Positions 22,166 through 34,859 of a stretch of 64,000 nucleotides of DNA are shown here, one piece after another. Every line of letters starts with the position of its first letter. The first letter of the stretch is position 1. The translations under genes were made by a program, and so were the position numbers. Source of the stretch: Charina bottae (Eukaryota > Chordata > Lepidosauria > Squamata > Charinaidae). The notes beneath the pieces are model-generated. The model did no database searches, was not told the origin of the DNA, and was given only the letters and a program-made list of their open reading frames with translations. The stretch is from positions 16,714,001 to 16,778,000 of the forward strand of contig JALMGJ010000008.1 of assembly GCA_023362775.1 (NCBI GenBank). The letters are read 5' to 3'.

Positions 22166-24290
22166 TACAATTCCAGAAAATCTAATTTCTTTATTACATG
22201 CTTAATAAAGAGTGGAGAGGTTATTTTAGAGAAAAAAAATAATGTGATACAAAATTAGCATTACTTTTACTCAGTTTTTGTTTCAGCAAGACCTGTCTTT
22301 GGAGAAGATTCTCAGCAAAATGCCCAGTTCTACTGAGTTTACTTGTTTAAGATGAGCAGCCATATAATTTTTCCAAATAATAACAGTACTTCAAAATATG
22401 ACTTTTCATCAGATCCCACTGACATGTGATTTCAATTTTCTAAATTCCCCAATTTCCACACTTTTGCTTCTTCATAAAGAAAGCTAATAAATGTCTGTCA
22501 TTTCTAAAATGTATATTTTGCTGCCTGAACAAAAACACTGTAACCATTTGACATGTTTAGAAAAAGTGATGAAGGACACAATCTTTACTTTAAAATATAC
22601 TGGGATGAGAACATACAGAGATAAAGCACAAATTCAGTTTACAACAGGCACCAACTTTTGCCAGTTAAAACCACACCTTGACTAGTGACTCCGAAATCTC
22701 CTAGCAGAGAGATTTACATGTGGAACAGAGAAAAAAAAAGGCAAAAAGGAAGATGAAAAAGGCAGGGTAGTGGAAGAGGAAAATTATACCAAAATCCAGG
22801 TGAGAGAAAAACTCACATCTGTCTGGGTTGAGAGGCATTTGTATTCAGCCAGTATAATATTAGTTCAAATAGCTCCTGGGTAAGCTGATCACTCAGGTCC
22901 AGTTGCAATCTTATATATATATTTACCTGCGAGGTCTACTGAAGAGAACAGGACTTGCCTCTAAATAAAAGGTATAGAACTGCACTCAAAATGTTTTTAC
23001 TAGTACTCCTGTTGTTGTTTTTTTAAAAAAGCAGACTTTTCTCATTTTACCATGTTTTAAATAAATGATGCTGAAATATATAATAGTGACCCATGCAGCT
23101 TAATGGGAGGGGAAGGGGGAATTTGAACCAGGCATTTGTGAGCCAAGTCCAACATTTCATCCAACTTCTGTATCAAAACTCTGAGCTTTGTAGTGCTAGT
23201 AAAATTCTTTCCAGCATACAAAATCAACAATTGGGGTGGGAGAGAGGGAAACTGCCTGTCATGCAGCTGCTAAATTCAAAGGGAAGGCTGTTTTCTTTTG
23301 AATAAACCACTTTAAAATTCACTTCAAATTTCACTTCTGCTGAAATGTGATGAATATCCATTTTATTATTAATTTACACAGATTTCACAAATGAGCCCTG
23401 GTATTTTATCACAAATTCCAGCTCCTGGGAGCCCTTACTCAAATTATACCCATTTTTTCTTTGCTAAAAGATGTAATTTAATGAACATTTATCTTGCGCA
23501 GGCTTTACTGGAAACAACTAGATTTTAGACTGCACCAGTATTTGTTGACACCAAGGCTCTCACTGCTGTGTGCCTGGGCTTAAATCAGACTGGAATTTGA
23601 ACAGTTCACTAACTTTAGGAAAAGCTTCCACCAAAAAAATGTCATTTTAATTTATTTTTATCAGGGATTCCAGGTGCTAGAAATCCAAAAGAGCTTTTAA
23701 CAGCCCAAGAACAATGTAAAAGCAAGGGTGAAAATATTTAAAGAGGATTTCAAATCCATTTTACAGCTGCAGCTGTGGTGACAGTTTATTAAGCTTGCAA
23801 GGAAAGGGATATTTTTAAAAATGAAATATTTACTATAAGCCAAATAGAATTGTCACAATGTCTTGACTAACTGCCATATGCATTAACATTTCAAAATGAG
23901 AACATTATCTGATTGATTCTTTAAGTGAAAGGAGGCAGGAATCTGATCAAACTTAAAATATTTAGAAAAAGTACCAATATACAGAAAAATGGAGGTTAGA
24001 AATACAGTAAGGAGTGTACAGCAAAGACAAAGAGAACAATATGGCACTTTATTCATCATCCACTTTTTTCTTATAGATGGAAGCATTATTTATTGATTTA
24101 TGTATGAATTTAATCAAATGTATGCTTTGCACTATTGTACTAGAGTTCTTATAAAAATCAATAGGTGACATTAGTTAGAATCCAATGGTTATGTTTGAGG
24201 CATAGTTCTTGATCAGTTGTTTGTTTCTGCTAACGAAAGAAGAGGAACATGATTTATGCCCTTCTGAAAACTACCTTCACATCAATGTGC
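22166..24290. other. no gene recognised
   Basis: AT-rich sequence. A relic repeat lies at about 22897-22990 (AGGTCTACTGAAGAGAACAG, GACTTGCCTCTAAATAAAAG), of the same type as at 4950. Frames at 22491, 23093 and 23883 show no motif. Confidence 0.4.
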
Positions 24291-24299
24291 AGGTAGTAC

Positions 24300-25688
24300 T
24301 GGGTTTTTACCACTGTGGAGGGAGAATCAGACAATCCTTTTTGGTTGTATCAGAAGCACCTGCAAGACCAGAAGGTACCTTACAATAGAAGTGGTAAGGA
24401 TGGCAAAGAAAATTTTCTTCTCTACCTCCATTGCATCTTCTCAGTGTCACCCAGCAGAACGTGGTGGAATCTGGCCAAAAGAAAGAGTTTGTTGTACCTT
24501 TGGTGGCATGCTGTGAGAAATTTGCAAAACAGTTTGAAGATATGTATAGTTTGAAGACAAATTTTATTTGCCATGACTTGGTCTCCAGTGTTAATATAAT
24601 ACCAGAAGTAGAAATTTCCAGAGCACCATCCTGCCCTGTTCTATTGGATGAGTTGCAGTTGTTGAGGCCCAAGGGGGTGGAAAGGTGCTTGGACTTGTTC
24701 AGTCTACCACTTTCATGCTCAATCCTTACCCTTCTTGGCTTATGAACAAGTAAAAAGGGGCTGTCTGGCTGGGTCCAGGAGGTCATGAATGCCTCATTGA
24801 AAGAGGGACTGGTTCCAAACTCTTTAAAAGAGGTAGTGATTAGGCCACTTCTGAAGAAAACAGATCTGGATCCAGAGGATGAAAACAACTATAGGCCAGT
24901 GTTCAATATTCCCTTCCTAGCCAAGGTACTTGAGCAGATAATGATCAATCAACTCCAGGCTGTCTTGGATGAAACTGATTTTCTATATTAGGGGGTTGGA
25001 CTAGAAGACCTCCAAGGTCCTTTCCAATCCTATGATTCAATGATATCCATTTAAACCTGTTTTTAGGCCTGCCAATGCTTTGGTCACCCTCTGGGATGAC
25101 TTGTGTCATGAAAAATGGGGAAGTGCAAACGTGCTGGTTCTCCTGAACCTTTCAGAGGCTTCTGATACCATCAACCATGGTATCCTCCTGGATAGACTGT
25201 CAGAATTGTGGTGTGATGGGGTATTATACTATGATGGTTCTGTTCCTAATTGGGTGGCAGTTTCCAGAAGGTGCTTTTGGCTCATAACGGTTGGATTATG
25301 CAGTCCCTCAGGGCTAATTTTATCCCTATGCTTTTTAGCATCTACATGAAACCACTAGGATAGGACAGCCAGGGATAGGGGGTGAGATGCTATTACTATG
25401 CAGATGATAGCCAGCTCTACCTCTCCTTGTCCTGGATGAGGTAGTTGGCATCCTGAACCAATGTTTGGGCAGGGTAATGGACTATACGAGAGTCAATAAA
25501 CTAAGAAAACTAAGAATCCAGAAAATATGGATATATTGTTTATGGGTGGTGTCCTGCCAGTCCTGGAGGGGTTCACACTTACCCTAAGAGAACAGGTTCA
25601 TGCTTGGGGGTGTTCCTATATCCAACATTCACTAGAGGCCCAAGTGCTTGGTGGTGTGGTGTGCTTTTCATCAGCTTCAGTAAAGCCT
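24300..25688 (+). mobile_element. decayed L2-type LINE
   Basis: Translated fragments in order match L2 ORF2. First, NASLKEGLVPNSLKEVVIRP followed by LLKKTDLDPEDENNYRPV at 24785-24905 (the KPLLKKPSLDP-NNYRPVSNLPF region). Then ALVTLWDDLCHEK and ASDTINHGILLDRL at 25080-25200. Then SIYMKPLG and YYADDSQLYLS-like text at 25340-25425 across a frameshift. It carries many substitutions and a CR1 tail inserted near 24991, so it is old. Confidence 0.75.
24991..25043 (+). mobile_element. CR1 LINE 3' end nested in L2
   Basis: GGGGGTTGGACTAGAAGACC, then TCCAAGGTCC and CCAATCCTATGATTCAATGA, is the classic CR1 3' terminus (GGTTGGACTAGATGACCT ... ATTCTATG repeats). Only about 53 bp remain. Confidence 0.85.
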
Positions 25689-25693
25689 TCTTT

Positions 25694-26745
25694 TTAAGAA
25701 TCCTATGTCCTGTCTCATCTTGTCCTGTCCTGACTGAGACCTGAAGCAGGAAGGTGGGGAATAAGTCTTTTATTTACAATAAAAACATACAAAATATATC
25801 TAGAGAAAAACAGAAGCAACATGAGGTGCTCACGGAGTTTGGATTGCCTGCGGTGGTCCGTTCCCAGTTTGCGTGCATGCAGGCAGCCATCAAGTGGCTG
25901 TGGAGGAAGGTCCTGGCACGAGGCTTGGTGCTGCTGCAAGGAACGACTCTGGCGCAAGGCTTGGCGCAGTCGTGAGGAAAGGTTCCAGTGCGAGACTTGG
26001 CGTGGCTGTGAGGCAAGGCTCTGGTGCGAGGCTTGGCACAGCAACTGCAAGGCAAGGTTCCGGCACAAGTCTTGGCATGGAGACGGGGCAGGATTATGGC
26101 AGAAGTCTTGACGCAGCTGCGAGGTACGATTCCGGCATGAGACTTGGTGTAGTGGCTGCTAGGTGATGTTCCGGCTCAAGGCTTGGCTTGGAGGCAGGGC
26201 AAGGTTCCGGTGTAGGACTGGGTGTGGCGGCAAGGCTAGGTTCTGGCACAAAGTGCAGCTGTACGGCGAGGCAGGGTTCCAGCACAGGGCGCGGCGGGGT
26301 GGCAAGCCTAGGCTCTGGCACAAAGCACAACTGGATGGCAGGACAAGGTTCAGGTGTGAAGATTGGCTGGGCTGCAAGGCAAGGCTCTGGTGTAGAAGCA
26401 GGGCAAAGTCCAAGCGGAGATTCTGGTGTGGCGACGGGATCGCAGTACGGAACGTGAACGGTTGTCTCCGGCAATGGGTACATGCTGCGCTCGTCTTTTA
26501 TCCATTTGATTTTCATGCCATTTGTGAGTGGGAGCCAATCGTGCCTCGCGTTGCTCTGCCTGCCTTTCCCACCTCCTTTCTCGCACGCTGATAGGTGGAG
26601 GCGAGTGTCCTACTGGGCTGCCTCCAATCAGCTGCTTTGGATCTGATTCAAATCTCACGCCATCCCTGTTCTTTCCCGCTTCTACTGTTATCGGCCGTTC
26701 TACCTCCAAATCAGACTCATTGGACTCAGCCTCCATCCTGCCACA
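25694..26745 (-). mobile_element. possible LTR-like element with promoter and minisatellite (unclassified)
   Basis: This GC-rich block is unlike its surroundings. On the minus strand it starts with TGTGGCAGG and contains two ATTGG (CCAAT) boxes. An ATAAAAG TATA-like box follows near 26504, then the 36-bp minisatellite, then AATAAAAG about 25770 as a possible poly(A) signal. A TCTTT pentamer lies at both edges (25689-25693, 26746-26750). The other end is not a canonical CA, and no PBS, PPT or pol is present. An LTR-like element or a captured promoter are both possible. Confidence 0.3.
25860..26420. repeat. 36-bp minisatellite
   Basis: About 15 imperfect units of 36 bp of the type AAGGTTCCGGCACAAG(T/G)CTTGGC. 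Because the unit is a multiple of three, several frames on both strands stay open and encode 12-residue repeats, for example xPEPCLAxxPxx on the minus strand. These are by-products of the repeat and not evidence of a protein. Confidence 0.85.
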
Positions 26746-26750
26746 TCTTT

Positions 26751-27937
26751 AAAAAGAGCACATTTCAGGTTTTGCCTTTGCTAACGGCTTAACTGTAGAA
26801 CCCTTTAGGATGAGCATTTACTACAGACAACTGATTCAGCTGTTCCAAGCTGAAGCTGTGCATTGTTATGGTCTCTACTTCATATATCCAAAATTGCTCT
26901 TTTATTTTACAATATTGCTGGATCAGGTTGTATTTCTATTGCAATAAATCACAACAAACGAGGTGGATTATGATTATCTGAACTGAAGTTCTTTACATAC
27001 ATGAAATAGAGGATGCATACAAATGGAATGCTTTGAATATGTATATGTGCGTATTGCATTTTTTAGTATTTAAATCTCATGGAAGTGCTGGATAATAAAC
27101 TCAGTGCAGTGTTTCCAATTAAAATTATCTGCCTGTAATCACATTAATAGATTCAGCCTCTTAAGCATCTGTGATTCTAATAGTTATCAAAAGAAACCAG
27201 TAAAATGCCAGGAATGAAATCTAAAACCATAGCTACAAAAGTTTTTACATGTTTAGTTACTAGCATATTACATTTAACAGTATAAAAACAGCATATTTTG
27301 CATCACCTATGGTGCAGAGATCTTGTCTGAAGTGGAATGCCATGAAAATTGGAGAGAAGAGGGGAGGTGGCACCATACTGGGTGAATTTGCAAAATTATT
27401 TCAAGAACTCAAATCAAACTAATGATTAAAAATCTTGTATCTGTCCAACAGAAGCATCTGCACTCTGTTTCCCTTACACAAAGCTTAATCAAGTAAATTG
27501 TTAGTCCTATGCAAAGAAGCACAACTATGCTTCCCAGAGCTCCCTCACTGGAGCAATTTATTTAAAGGCTGGGAGACTTGTCACAAAAAATGAGCCATCC
27601 ACCTTGGCATCTCCAATCAAGGCATCAGGAAAGGCCATTTCTACTAATTACTCTACTTGGCCCTGAAGTGTAGTAAGTGCTTTGAGCGTTCAGTAGATAT
27701 TGAATGACACTTTGCTTTTTGGAGCTGTCCCAGAGGCTTTGTTCAAAACACCCTTCTATGGATTCACACAGTCTTGAAAAATATTTAATGAAACTCATTA
27801 TTCACTTATATGAAGAAATCAAGAACTATAATTTGAAATTATAAAGCTTATTGTATATTGCAATCAAATGGTGAATCTTAGTTTGAGTAACAATAATCCA
27901 AACATGATGGTTTAATGAATCCATAATTTGCCAACCC
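26751..27937. other. no gene recognised
   Basis: AT-rich sequence without recognisable coding or repeat structure. Confidence 0.4.
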
Positions 27938-28295
27938 TAGTGCAACAGAATATGGGGCGTGGTGGCTCAGCGGGTAAGACGCCAGGCTTGTTGATCGGAA
28001 GATTGCAAGTTCGGAGGTTCGAATCCCTAGCCCTGCGTGCGGAGTGAGCTCCTGCACTAGCTCCAGCTCTTGCCAACCTAGCAATTCGAAAGCATGCAAA
28101 TGCAAGTAGATTAATAGGTACCACTTCGGTGGGTAGGTAACAGCGTTCCGCGCGTGTCATGCGGCCACATGACCGTGGAAGCGTCTTCGGACAACGCTGG
28201 CTCTTTGGCTAACAAACGGAGATGAGCACCGGCCCCTAGAGTCGGACACGACTGCACAAATGTGCGGGGGGTACCTTTACCTTAGTGCAACAGAA
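27938..28295 (+). mobile_element. Sauria SINE, copy 1
   Basis: The body 27951-28282 begins GGGGCGTGGTGGCTCAGCGG, a tRNA-derived head with pol III A box, and B box GAGGTTCGAATCC. It continues with TACCACTTCGGTGGG, GGCCACATGACCGTGG, AACGCTGGCTCTTTGG and CCTAGAGTCGGACACGACTG, ending in ACCTTTACC. The perfect 13-bp duplication TAGTGCAACAGAA flanks it (27938-27950, 28283-28295). The head is not a tRNA gene. Confidence 0.95.
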
Positions 28296-28709
28296 AGCTC
28301 TGGTCAAAAGAATTACTCAATTTTGAAGCCACAGACATATGAGGTAGGGGGAAGTGCAAATATCAGAAGGTAGACACAACCCTATTTTCTGATCGTCATG
28401 AACCTTATTTGATGCATCCTCACTGACTAGCTATCCCTTCCATATGTTATAATTTTTCTACTTTTGTTCAAAGTCAGGAAGCTTCCAAGGGACTTCTGAC
28501 CCCAAATGAACCTATTTGTCATTGTTTGAAAGATTCTAAGGACATTCTGCTTATTCTACAATTTTTCCTTCAGTCTTTCTATTTATAAAGGTTGAGGCTG
28601 TAGTATTGGAAAACATGTGTAGGTAAAAAAGAGAATAGGGCTCCAAATTATGCCTAAAGAAGGTTCTTCTCAGAAAGAGGAATTGAGTTTAATCTTATAT
28701 GGAAATTTT
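28296..28709. other. no gene recognised
   Basis: Spacer between two Sauria SINEs; nothing recognisable. Confidence 0.4.
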
Positions 28710-29165
28710 CTTCATTATATATCTATTTAGTTTATTTTATTTATCAAGTTTATATGGCCGCCCATCTCACACTCACAAGGGGGCGTGATGGCTCAGCGGG
28801 TAAGACGCCAGGCTTGTCGATCAGAAGATCGCAAGTTTGGAGGTTCGAATCCCTAGCCCCGCATGACGGAGTGAGCTCCCTCACTCGCTCCAGCTCTTGC
28901 CAACCTAGCAATTCAAAAGCATGCAAATGCAAGTAGATAAATAGGTACCACTTCGGTGGGTATGTAACAGCGTTCCACGCGCATCATGAGGGCCACATGA
29001 CCGTGGAAGCGTCTTCGGACAACGCTGGCTCTTCGGCTAACAAACGGAGATGAGCACAGGCCCCTAGAGTCGGACACGACTGCACAAATGTGCGGGGGGA
29101 ACCTTTACCTTTTTATCTCACACTAGGTAACTCTGGGCAGCATACAATGCTGATTAGTAACCTAC
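28710..29165 (-). mobile_element. short L2-type 3' end, split by Sauria SINE copy 2
   Basis: 28720-28773 (TTTATTTATCAAGTTTATAT, GGCCGCCCATCTCACACT) joined to 29125-29165 (AGGTAACTCTGGGCAGC) restores the complement of the CCCAGAGT ... GATGGGCGGC ... AAATAAA L2 terminal motif. The SINE landed inside it. Confidence 0.65.
28764..29124 (+). mobile_element. Sauria SINE, copy 2
   Basis: The body about 28774-29114 carries the same landmarks as copy 1: GGGGGCGTGATGGCTCAG, GGAGGTTCGAATCC, CCACTTCGGTGGG and AGAGTCGGACACGACTG, ending in CCTTTACCTTT. The exact 10-bp duplication ATCTCACACT flanks it (28764-28773, 29115-29124) inside an L2 tail. Confidence 0.95.
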
Positions 29166-32100
29166 ATATCCCAGTTTGACTGCTTTCATGGATTTTGTAT
29201 ATTTATGCAATACTAAAACCAGTTCATGGTCTTGCTGTCAGGAAGAAACATAAAAAAATTTAAATGTAGAAAAATGGAATAATGTTTAATTATATTGCAA
29301 CCACTGAAAACTAGGACAGTTAATGAAGTGTGAATTTACAATGCAACTGTATATCTCCTTGATGTCAGATCTAGCTATAAACACATGTGAAAAAGTATTA
29401 TGCCAAGAGAAAAACATACCGTCAAAAATTTCTGGGTCATTTGGCCTAAATAAATTATCTAAAGAGACCTTTGAAGCTCAGAGTGGGAACTGGATGAACA
29501 GAAATGTATAATGGCAGTAGACTCTTCTGAATTTTGCCACATAAAGGAAGCTATTTCCCATATGTGCTGATAGAATATTCATATTGCTGTAAAACTATAG
29601 ATTTTAATGTGATAGCACCACAGCTGCAGATGTTCATAACATAAATCTACTTTGAGGTTCTTCTGTGTTTTGTCCAGAGAGACTGAGATCTAAATCATTT
29701 CTTTCAGAAGTCCACATTATGGAATCATCCTGGACTGTAGAATCTGAATAGTTTTAGTTAGGCTTTGATTGCCTTCATTGCTACAATCTGGGAGAGTCAA
29801 TCTGTGAGAATAGTTGCAATGCTAGGAATTCCAGTTATAGTCTCATACAAATAGCCAATGAAGAAGAATTTTTTCCCACCTCAGTATTTAGAGCATGCAT
29901 TTTTAGGACACTATTGAACTGTGCAGATGTTCCATTCAGTGCTGTTGCAATGAACATAGGGAAATAGGATTGTTTCCATTGTCTTAATTATTCTTTGTAT
30001 ATACTTAGCATTTAACTTCTAAAAGAAGTTGTTCATGTATGCAAATAGATTCTACGTTTTGCAAAGTCCCCAGGTGTAAGTTCAAAATGTATGTAATATG
30101 TCCATTAATTCTTTTCAGAAATCATGCTGCATGCATAAATGTAGAGGCTAAACCCATTCATTCCAGCAAATGCAACCACATTCCCCATTATGTAGGACTG
30201 GGGGGAAAAGTATTCAAATTCTCAGCTTGGTTTCTGCCCTGGAACTGCCAGTTAAATGAAGAGATGACATGGAAAGGCCCTTGAGGTAGTTGCAGCGAGC
30301 CTTCTAGAGGTCATGGCTGCCTCAGATGTTTGACATCCTTGCATACTTTTGCAGACCACCTCTTTGAATGTTTTGTACAGGCCTAGTATTCAGCCAAAAC
30401 CTAACACAACTCTCTGTATGGATTTTACACAGATCATTTTTAAGATAACTCCTGTCCCAGCCCCAAACAAAGGGAAGTTCAGCAAAGTTAATGTCTTTAA
30501 TCAACCAACTAACAACATGATTCTCTTTCTTCCTGTGAAAATGTTCTTCCAATAAACCCACACTTTCCAAATTACATATTCGTCATAAATACATGCATGA
30601 AAATAGGGCTTGATACCATTTTGTTGAATGCCTATTGGATTTATTAACTATGGTTCTTTTAAAAATTATTTTCAATTTTCAGGGTTCAAGGTATCATTGC
30701 TTCTGCTTCACCTGGAGTCCTTGACAAAAAAAGAGTTAATTTTGAAATAAAAAATTGGACTTCAGAGTGCATTTTTAGTGTTCATTCACTGGGCTTTGCA
30801 TTTGTCCCAGTTTGAAAGAACGTGTGAACTCCAAGATCAGTGAATAAATGATATATGGCATTGAATTTATTTCAGGGTTTGTGGGAAATACATTTTAACT
30901 TTGTGATGATTTTTTTCTTATTGCAAAGCAGCCTCATGGATTCCTTGCTAGCAGAGCAAAGACTGCCCTCACTCTTGTAGTCTTCTCTTTAGAATGATCA
31001 CCTAAGTATACTATGGTTAGATGATCAGTGTAAAAAGAAGAAAAGAAGTAAGATCATATCATATATACTTTCTTAGAAGTCTTGCTATGCCCAATGAAAC
31101 TTATTCTTTAGTGTGCCCAGGTCTCGGTAATGGAAATAAGTATTTATAAAAGTACTCTGCAATTACCAAACCCTGACCCTGAGTTTTCAAAATCTAATAG
31201 TAAATATACATGAAAATTCTAAGTGGAAAAAAATCACTACAACTACTCCATTGCTTCCTATCTCTGAGTACCAGTCTGTGTTTATTATAATCTATCATGG
31301 GGTTAGACAAAAGTAGTATTAATAGAAAAACTAATTCAATCTTATGCATAAACTATCAGATGGCATGTTTTAGGCCTTTGAAGTGTTTTTCTCTTTTCTG
31401 TTAATTATCAAATAGCTGACTGATTGCTTGAAACTGGTAACTGATGAGAGGGTTCAGTAATTGGTTTACCTAAGTATTTTTAACAGAGGCTGTGATCCAT
31501 CACATAGGTCAGGCATTCTTACTGTTGCTGTTTCTAAAAGGTGCTTTCTATGGTGATGATGAATTTAGGAATTAGCATTATAGCCACCACCACCCCCAAA
31601 AAGTAAACATTCTTATGTTTCATTTTAAAGGGAACATTTTCTGTATCTGATCTCTGGTTACTAAAATAGCTGCTCTGTTGAACTTTCAAGTGACACAGAA
31701 GACTAGTCAAGTGAAAAAGTTTTAATTCAAATCATTAGAAAAACTGTTCTAAAGAGCATTCAGCATGAGAATATTTCAAAATATCATTTACAGTAATTGA
31801 AATGAAGTCCAACTTACTAGAAACTATCAAATACCAATAGTTTTGAAAAATAAGTCATGGGATCAGGAGCAGTTCTGACATAGTGAGAAGGGTATTCTTG
31901 TTATTTTAAAACCTCAATTCTTTCCACTCTGTTTATGAAGAAATACAGTATGTGAATTGTCTTAACTTCTTCTGGAAAAAAATATCCTAAACAAATTTGA
32001 ACCATTGATTTTGAAAATTTTCTCATATTTTGGCCATTTCTTGCTACTTAACATTGCATAATTAGGCTAATGGATTAAAATAAATTGTATTATCTCTTCT

Positions 32101-32199
32101 CATTCATTTTAAATGGGTAGTTTTAGGTACATGTTTTATTAATGAACAAAGTCTCTAAAATACTCTTGTGGGTTTTTTTTCTTATTTCTTCTTGAAGAC
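29166..32199. other. no gene recognised
   Basis: AT-rich sequence. Short frames such as 30039-30284 have no domain signature. Confidence 0.4.
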
Positions 32200-32722
32200 T
32201 TAAAGGATATTGATAATAATATTTTATATTGTTTTTTGGGGTTAATAAGGTTAAGATTGTTTATTATAAAGGCAGAAAATTTATTTGTTTTTACAATTTG
32301 ATGCTTATTGTGTAGACAGAAGTATGTAGAATAGTAGTAGGAAGAAAAAAAATTAAATGGATTGTTTTTTAAGAGGGAGGGAAGTTTGAAGTAGAAATTT
32401 ATATATACTGTATATATATTCTTTTTTATGTAAGGGGAAGGAGCAATTGTATTAGAGATTAGTATATGTGTTAATGGAAGGATTTATAGAAATAATGTGA
32501 TCATGGTTTGATGTAGAGGAAGGGTTTGTTTATGGGAATTGCTGTATATTCTTACTATTGAAAGCTGGAAGTCACCTGTATATGTAACTTTCTAAAAGTC
32601 TTTTTTTCTTGTGTTTTTACACTTTTAGTGTTTTTGTAGTGTTTTTTGTATGTTTTTCTGTAGTTTTTTATCTTTGTCTTTAAAAATAATAAAAACTTTA
32701 TTGCAAAAAAAAAAAAAAAAGA
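32200..32722 (+). mobile_element. L1-like 3' UTR with poly(A) tail
   Basis: T- and AT-rich text ends in TTTAAAAATAATAAAAACTT, TATTGC and an A17-type tract (about 32705-32721). This resembles the 3' end of squamate L1 LINEs: an AATAAA-like signal shortly before poly(A). No ORF2 is seen upstream. The R4 element begins right after the A tract. Confidence 0.5.
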
Positions 32723-33500
32723 ACATGAACATCTGGACAGCACCTGGCCTGGACATGATCCACACCTACTGGCTAAAGAAACTAACAGCAGTGCATTAAT
32801 GCCTAGCAGTACAGATGAACCAGCTGCTAGCAGCAGGCTCCCACCCAGACTGGCTAACACAAGGTAGGACAGTGCTGATCATGAAAGACCCCAACAAGGG
32901 AATAACACCATCCAACTACTGGCCAATAACCTGCCTCCCCACAACATGGAAAGTCCTATCAGGCATCATAGCTGCCAAGCTGCAGGACCATATGGGCCAG
33001 TACATGAGCATAGCTCAGAAGGGCATTGGGAACAACACCAGAGGCTCCAAACACCAGGTGCTCATTGATAGAGCAGTCACCCGAGACTCAAGGTCTAGAC
33101 AGACCAATCTGAGCATACCCTGGATTGACTACAGGAAAGCCTATGACTCAATGCCACACACATAGATCTGTGAATGCCTGGCACTATGCAAAGTTAACAG
33201 GACCCTAAGAACCTTGCTCAAGAACTCAATGGGACTGTGGAAGAAAGCACTGGAAGTCAACTCAAGACAGCTCGCAGAAGTGGCCATCAAATGCAGCATA
33301 TACCAAGGTGATGCACTGCCCCTACTGCTGTTCTGCATAGGCTTGAACCCCCTCAGCCAGATCATTACAAGGACTGGATATGGATACAAGTTCAAGAGTG
33401 GAACTACCATCAACCACCTCCTCTACATGTATGACATCAAGCTGTATGCTAAGAGTGAATGAGACATCGACTCACTGATCCACCTGACACAGATCTACAG
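32723..33500 (+). pseudogene. R4-type reverse transcriptase domain (degraded)
   Basis: Frames at 32815-33165 and 33214-33462 contain RT landmarks: WLTQGRTVLIMKDPNKG and SNYWPITCLPTTWKVLSGII (finger region), IPWIDYRKAYDSMPHT (motif A), IYQGDALPLLLFCIGLNPLS (motif B) and INHLLYMYDIKLYAKSE. The last corresponds to the catalytic box, with YMYDI where family members have a YMDD-like motif, so a catalytic Asp is lost. Stops lie at about 32797 and 33163 and at the end of the second frame. Confidence 0.8.
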
Positions 33501-33509
33501 TCAGGATTG

Positions 33510-34707
33510 GGATGTCATTCGGACTAGAGAAGTGTGGCCGGATGGTAGTAAAGAGAGGGAAGGTAGTTAAGACTGATGGGGTGGAACTACCAGCAGGCCA
33601 CATAGCAGACATACAGACCAGCTACAAGTACCTTGGTATCCCACAGTCACATGGGAACCACAATGAGGAGGCAAGGAAGACAGCAAGACATCCAAGTACC
33701 ACCAAAGGATAAGACAGGTCCTGAAGAGCCACCTCAATGGGAAGAACAAGATCCACGCCATCAATATGTATGCCTGGCCAGTCATCATATACCCTGCCAA
33801 TATAGTGAGCTGGCCAAAGGAGGACATAGAGGCTGCTGATGTGAAGACCTGGAAGCTCCTTACAATGTACGGAGACTTCCACTCCAAGTCCAACACCCAG
33901 AGACTGTAAACCAGGTAGAAAGAGGGCGGGCAGGGTCTGGTGAGTGTCAAAGCTACTGTCCTGGATGAGACCCAGAGCATCCAGGAGTACATCAGTAATA
34001 TGGCACCGAAATATGAACTGTTGAGAGAATGCCTGAGGCAGCAGCAGACATGGAAGGAAGATCAAGAAGAGGAAGTGCCACACCAAGACAAGACCCTGCA
34101 TGGGATGTACCATCGACACATAGCTGAGGTGGCTGACATTGGGAAATCCTACCAGTGGCTGGAAAGGGCTGGATTAAAAGACAGCAGTGAGGCACTGATC
34201 ATAGCAGCACAAGAACATGCACTAAGCACCTGATCCATAGAAGCAGGGGTCTACCACACTAGACAGGACCCAAGGTGCAGACTGTGCAGAGAGGCCTCAG
34301 AGACAGTCCAACACATAGTGGCAGGGTGTAAGATGCAGGCAGGAACAGCATACACTTAACAGGACAACCAAGTACCTGGCATTGTGTACAGGAACATCTG
34401 CACAATGTATGGGCTAGACCCTCTCAAGTCCAGATGGGAGATTCAACAGAAGGTTGTGGAGAATGACAGGGCTAAGATCCTGTGGGACTTCCAGATCCAG
34501 ACAGACAGGCAGGTACTGGCCAATCAACCAGACATCGTGGTAGTAGACAAGGACCAGAAGACAGCGGTGGTGATAGATGTAGCGGTGCCAAGTGACAGCA
34601 ACATCAGGAAGAAGGAGTATGAGAAGCTGGAGAAGTACCAGGGCCTGAAGGAAGAACTGGAGAGGATGTGGAAAGTGAAGGCCAAAGTGGTCCCAGTGGT
34701 GGTAGGA
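33510..34707 (+). pseudogene. R4-type LINE C-terminal region with CCHC finger and endonuclease
   Basis: 33940-34233 continues the polyprotein (YHRHIAEVADIGKSYQWLER). A CRLCREASETVQHIVAGC finger lies at about 34275-34330. The 34384-34710 frame holds QPDIVVVDKDQKTAVVIDVA, the PD...DxK catalytic pattern of the restriction-like endonuclease, then VPSDSNIRKKEYEKLEKYQG and KAKVVPVVVG, where the hAT element has inserted. Stops occur before the finger and before 34384. The segment 33510-33930 is shifted between frames. Confidence 0.8.
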
Positions 34708-34859
34708 TAGGCTGACCATAGGTCCCATTTTGAATGGGACTGTCCCATTATTTCACCATTTCTGGACCGTCCCATCGTTATAGTCAAAATCTTGATTTTG
34801 TCCTGTTTTTGAAAAATCTGAGTCAGGAGTAAGCCTGACAGGAATGGGTCAGCCCCCAC

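Noticed and set aside
25774..26591. Repeat proteins such as PEPCLA-type frames
   Set aside because: Explained by a 36-bp minisatellite whose unit is a multiple of three; open in several frames at once.
27954..28040. tRNA gene-like sequence with A and B boxes (also at 28779, 39110, 40483, 53820, 57730)
   Set aside because: Heads of Sauria and other tRNA-derived SINEs, with SINE bodies, tails and target duplications.
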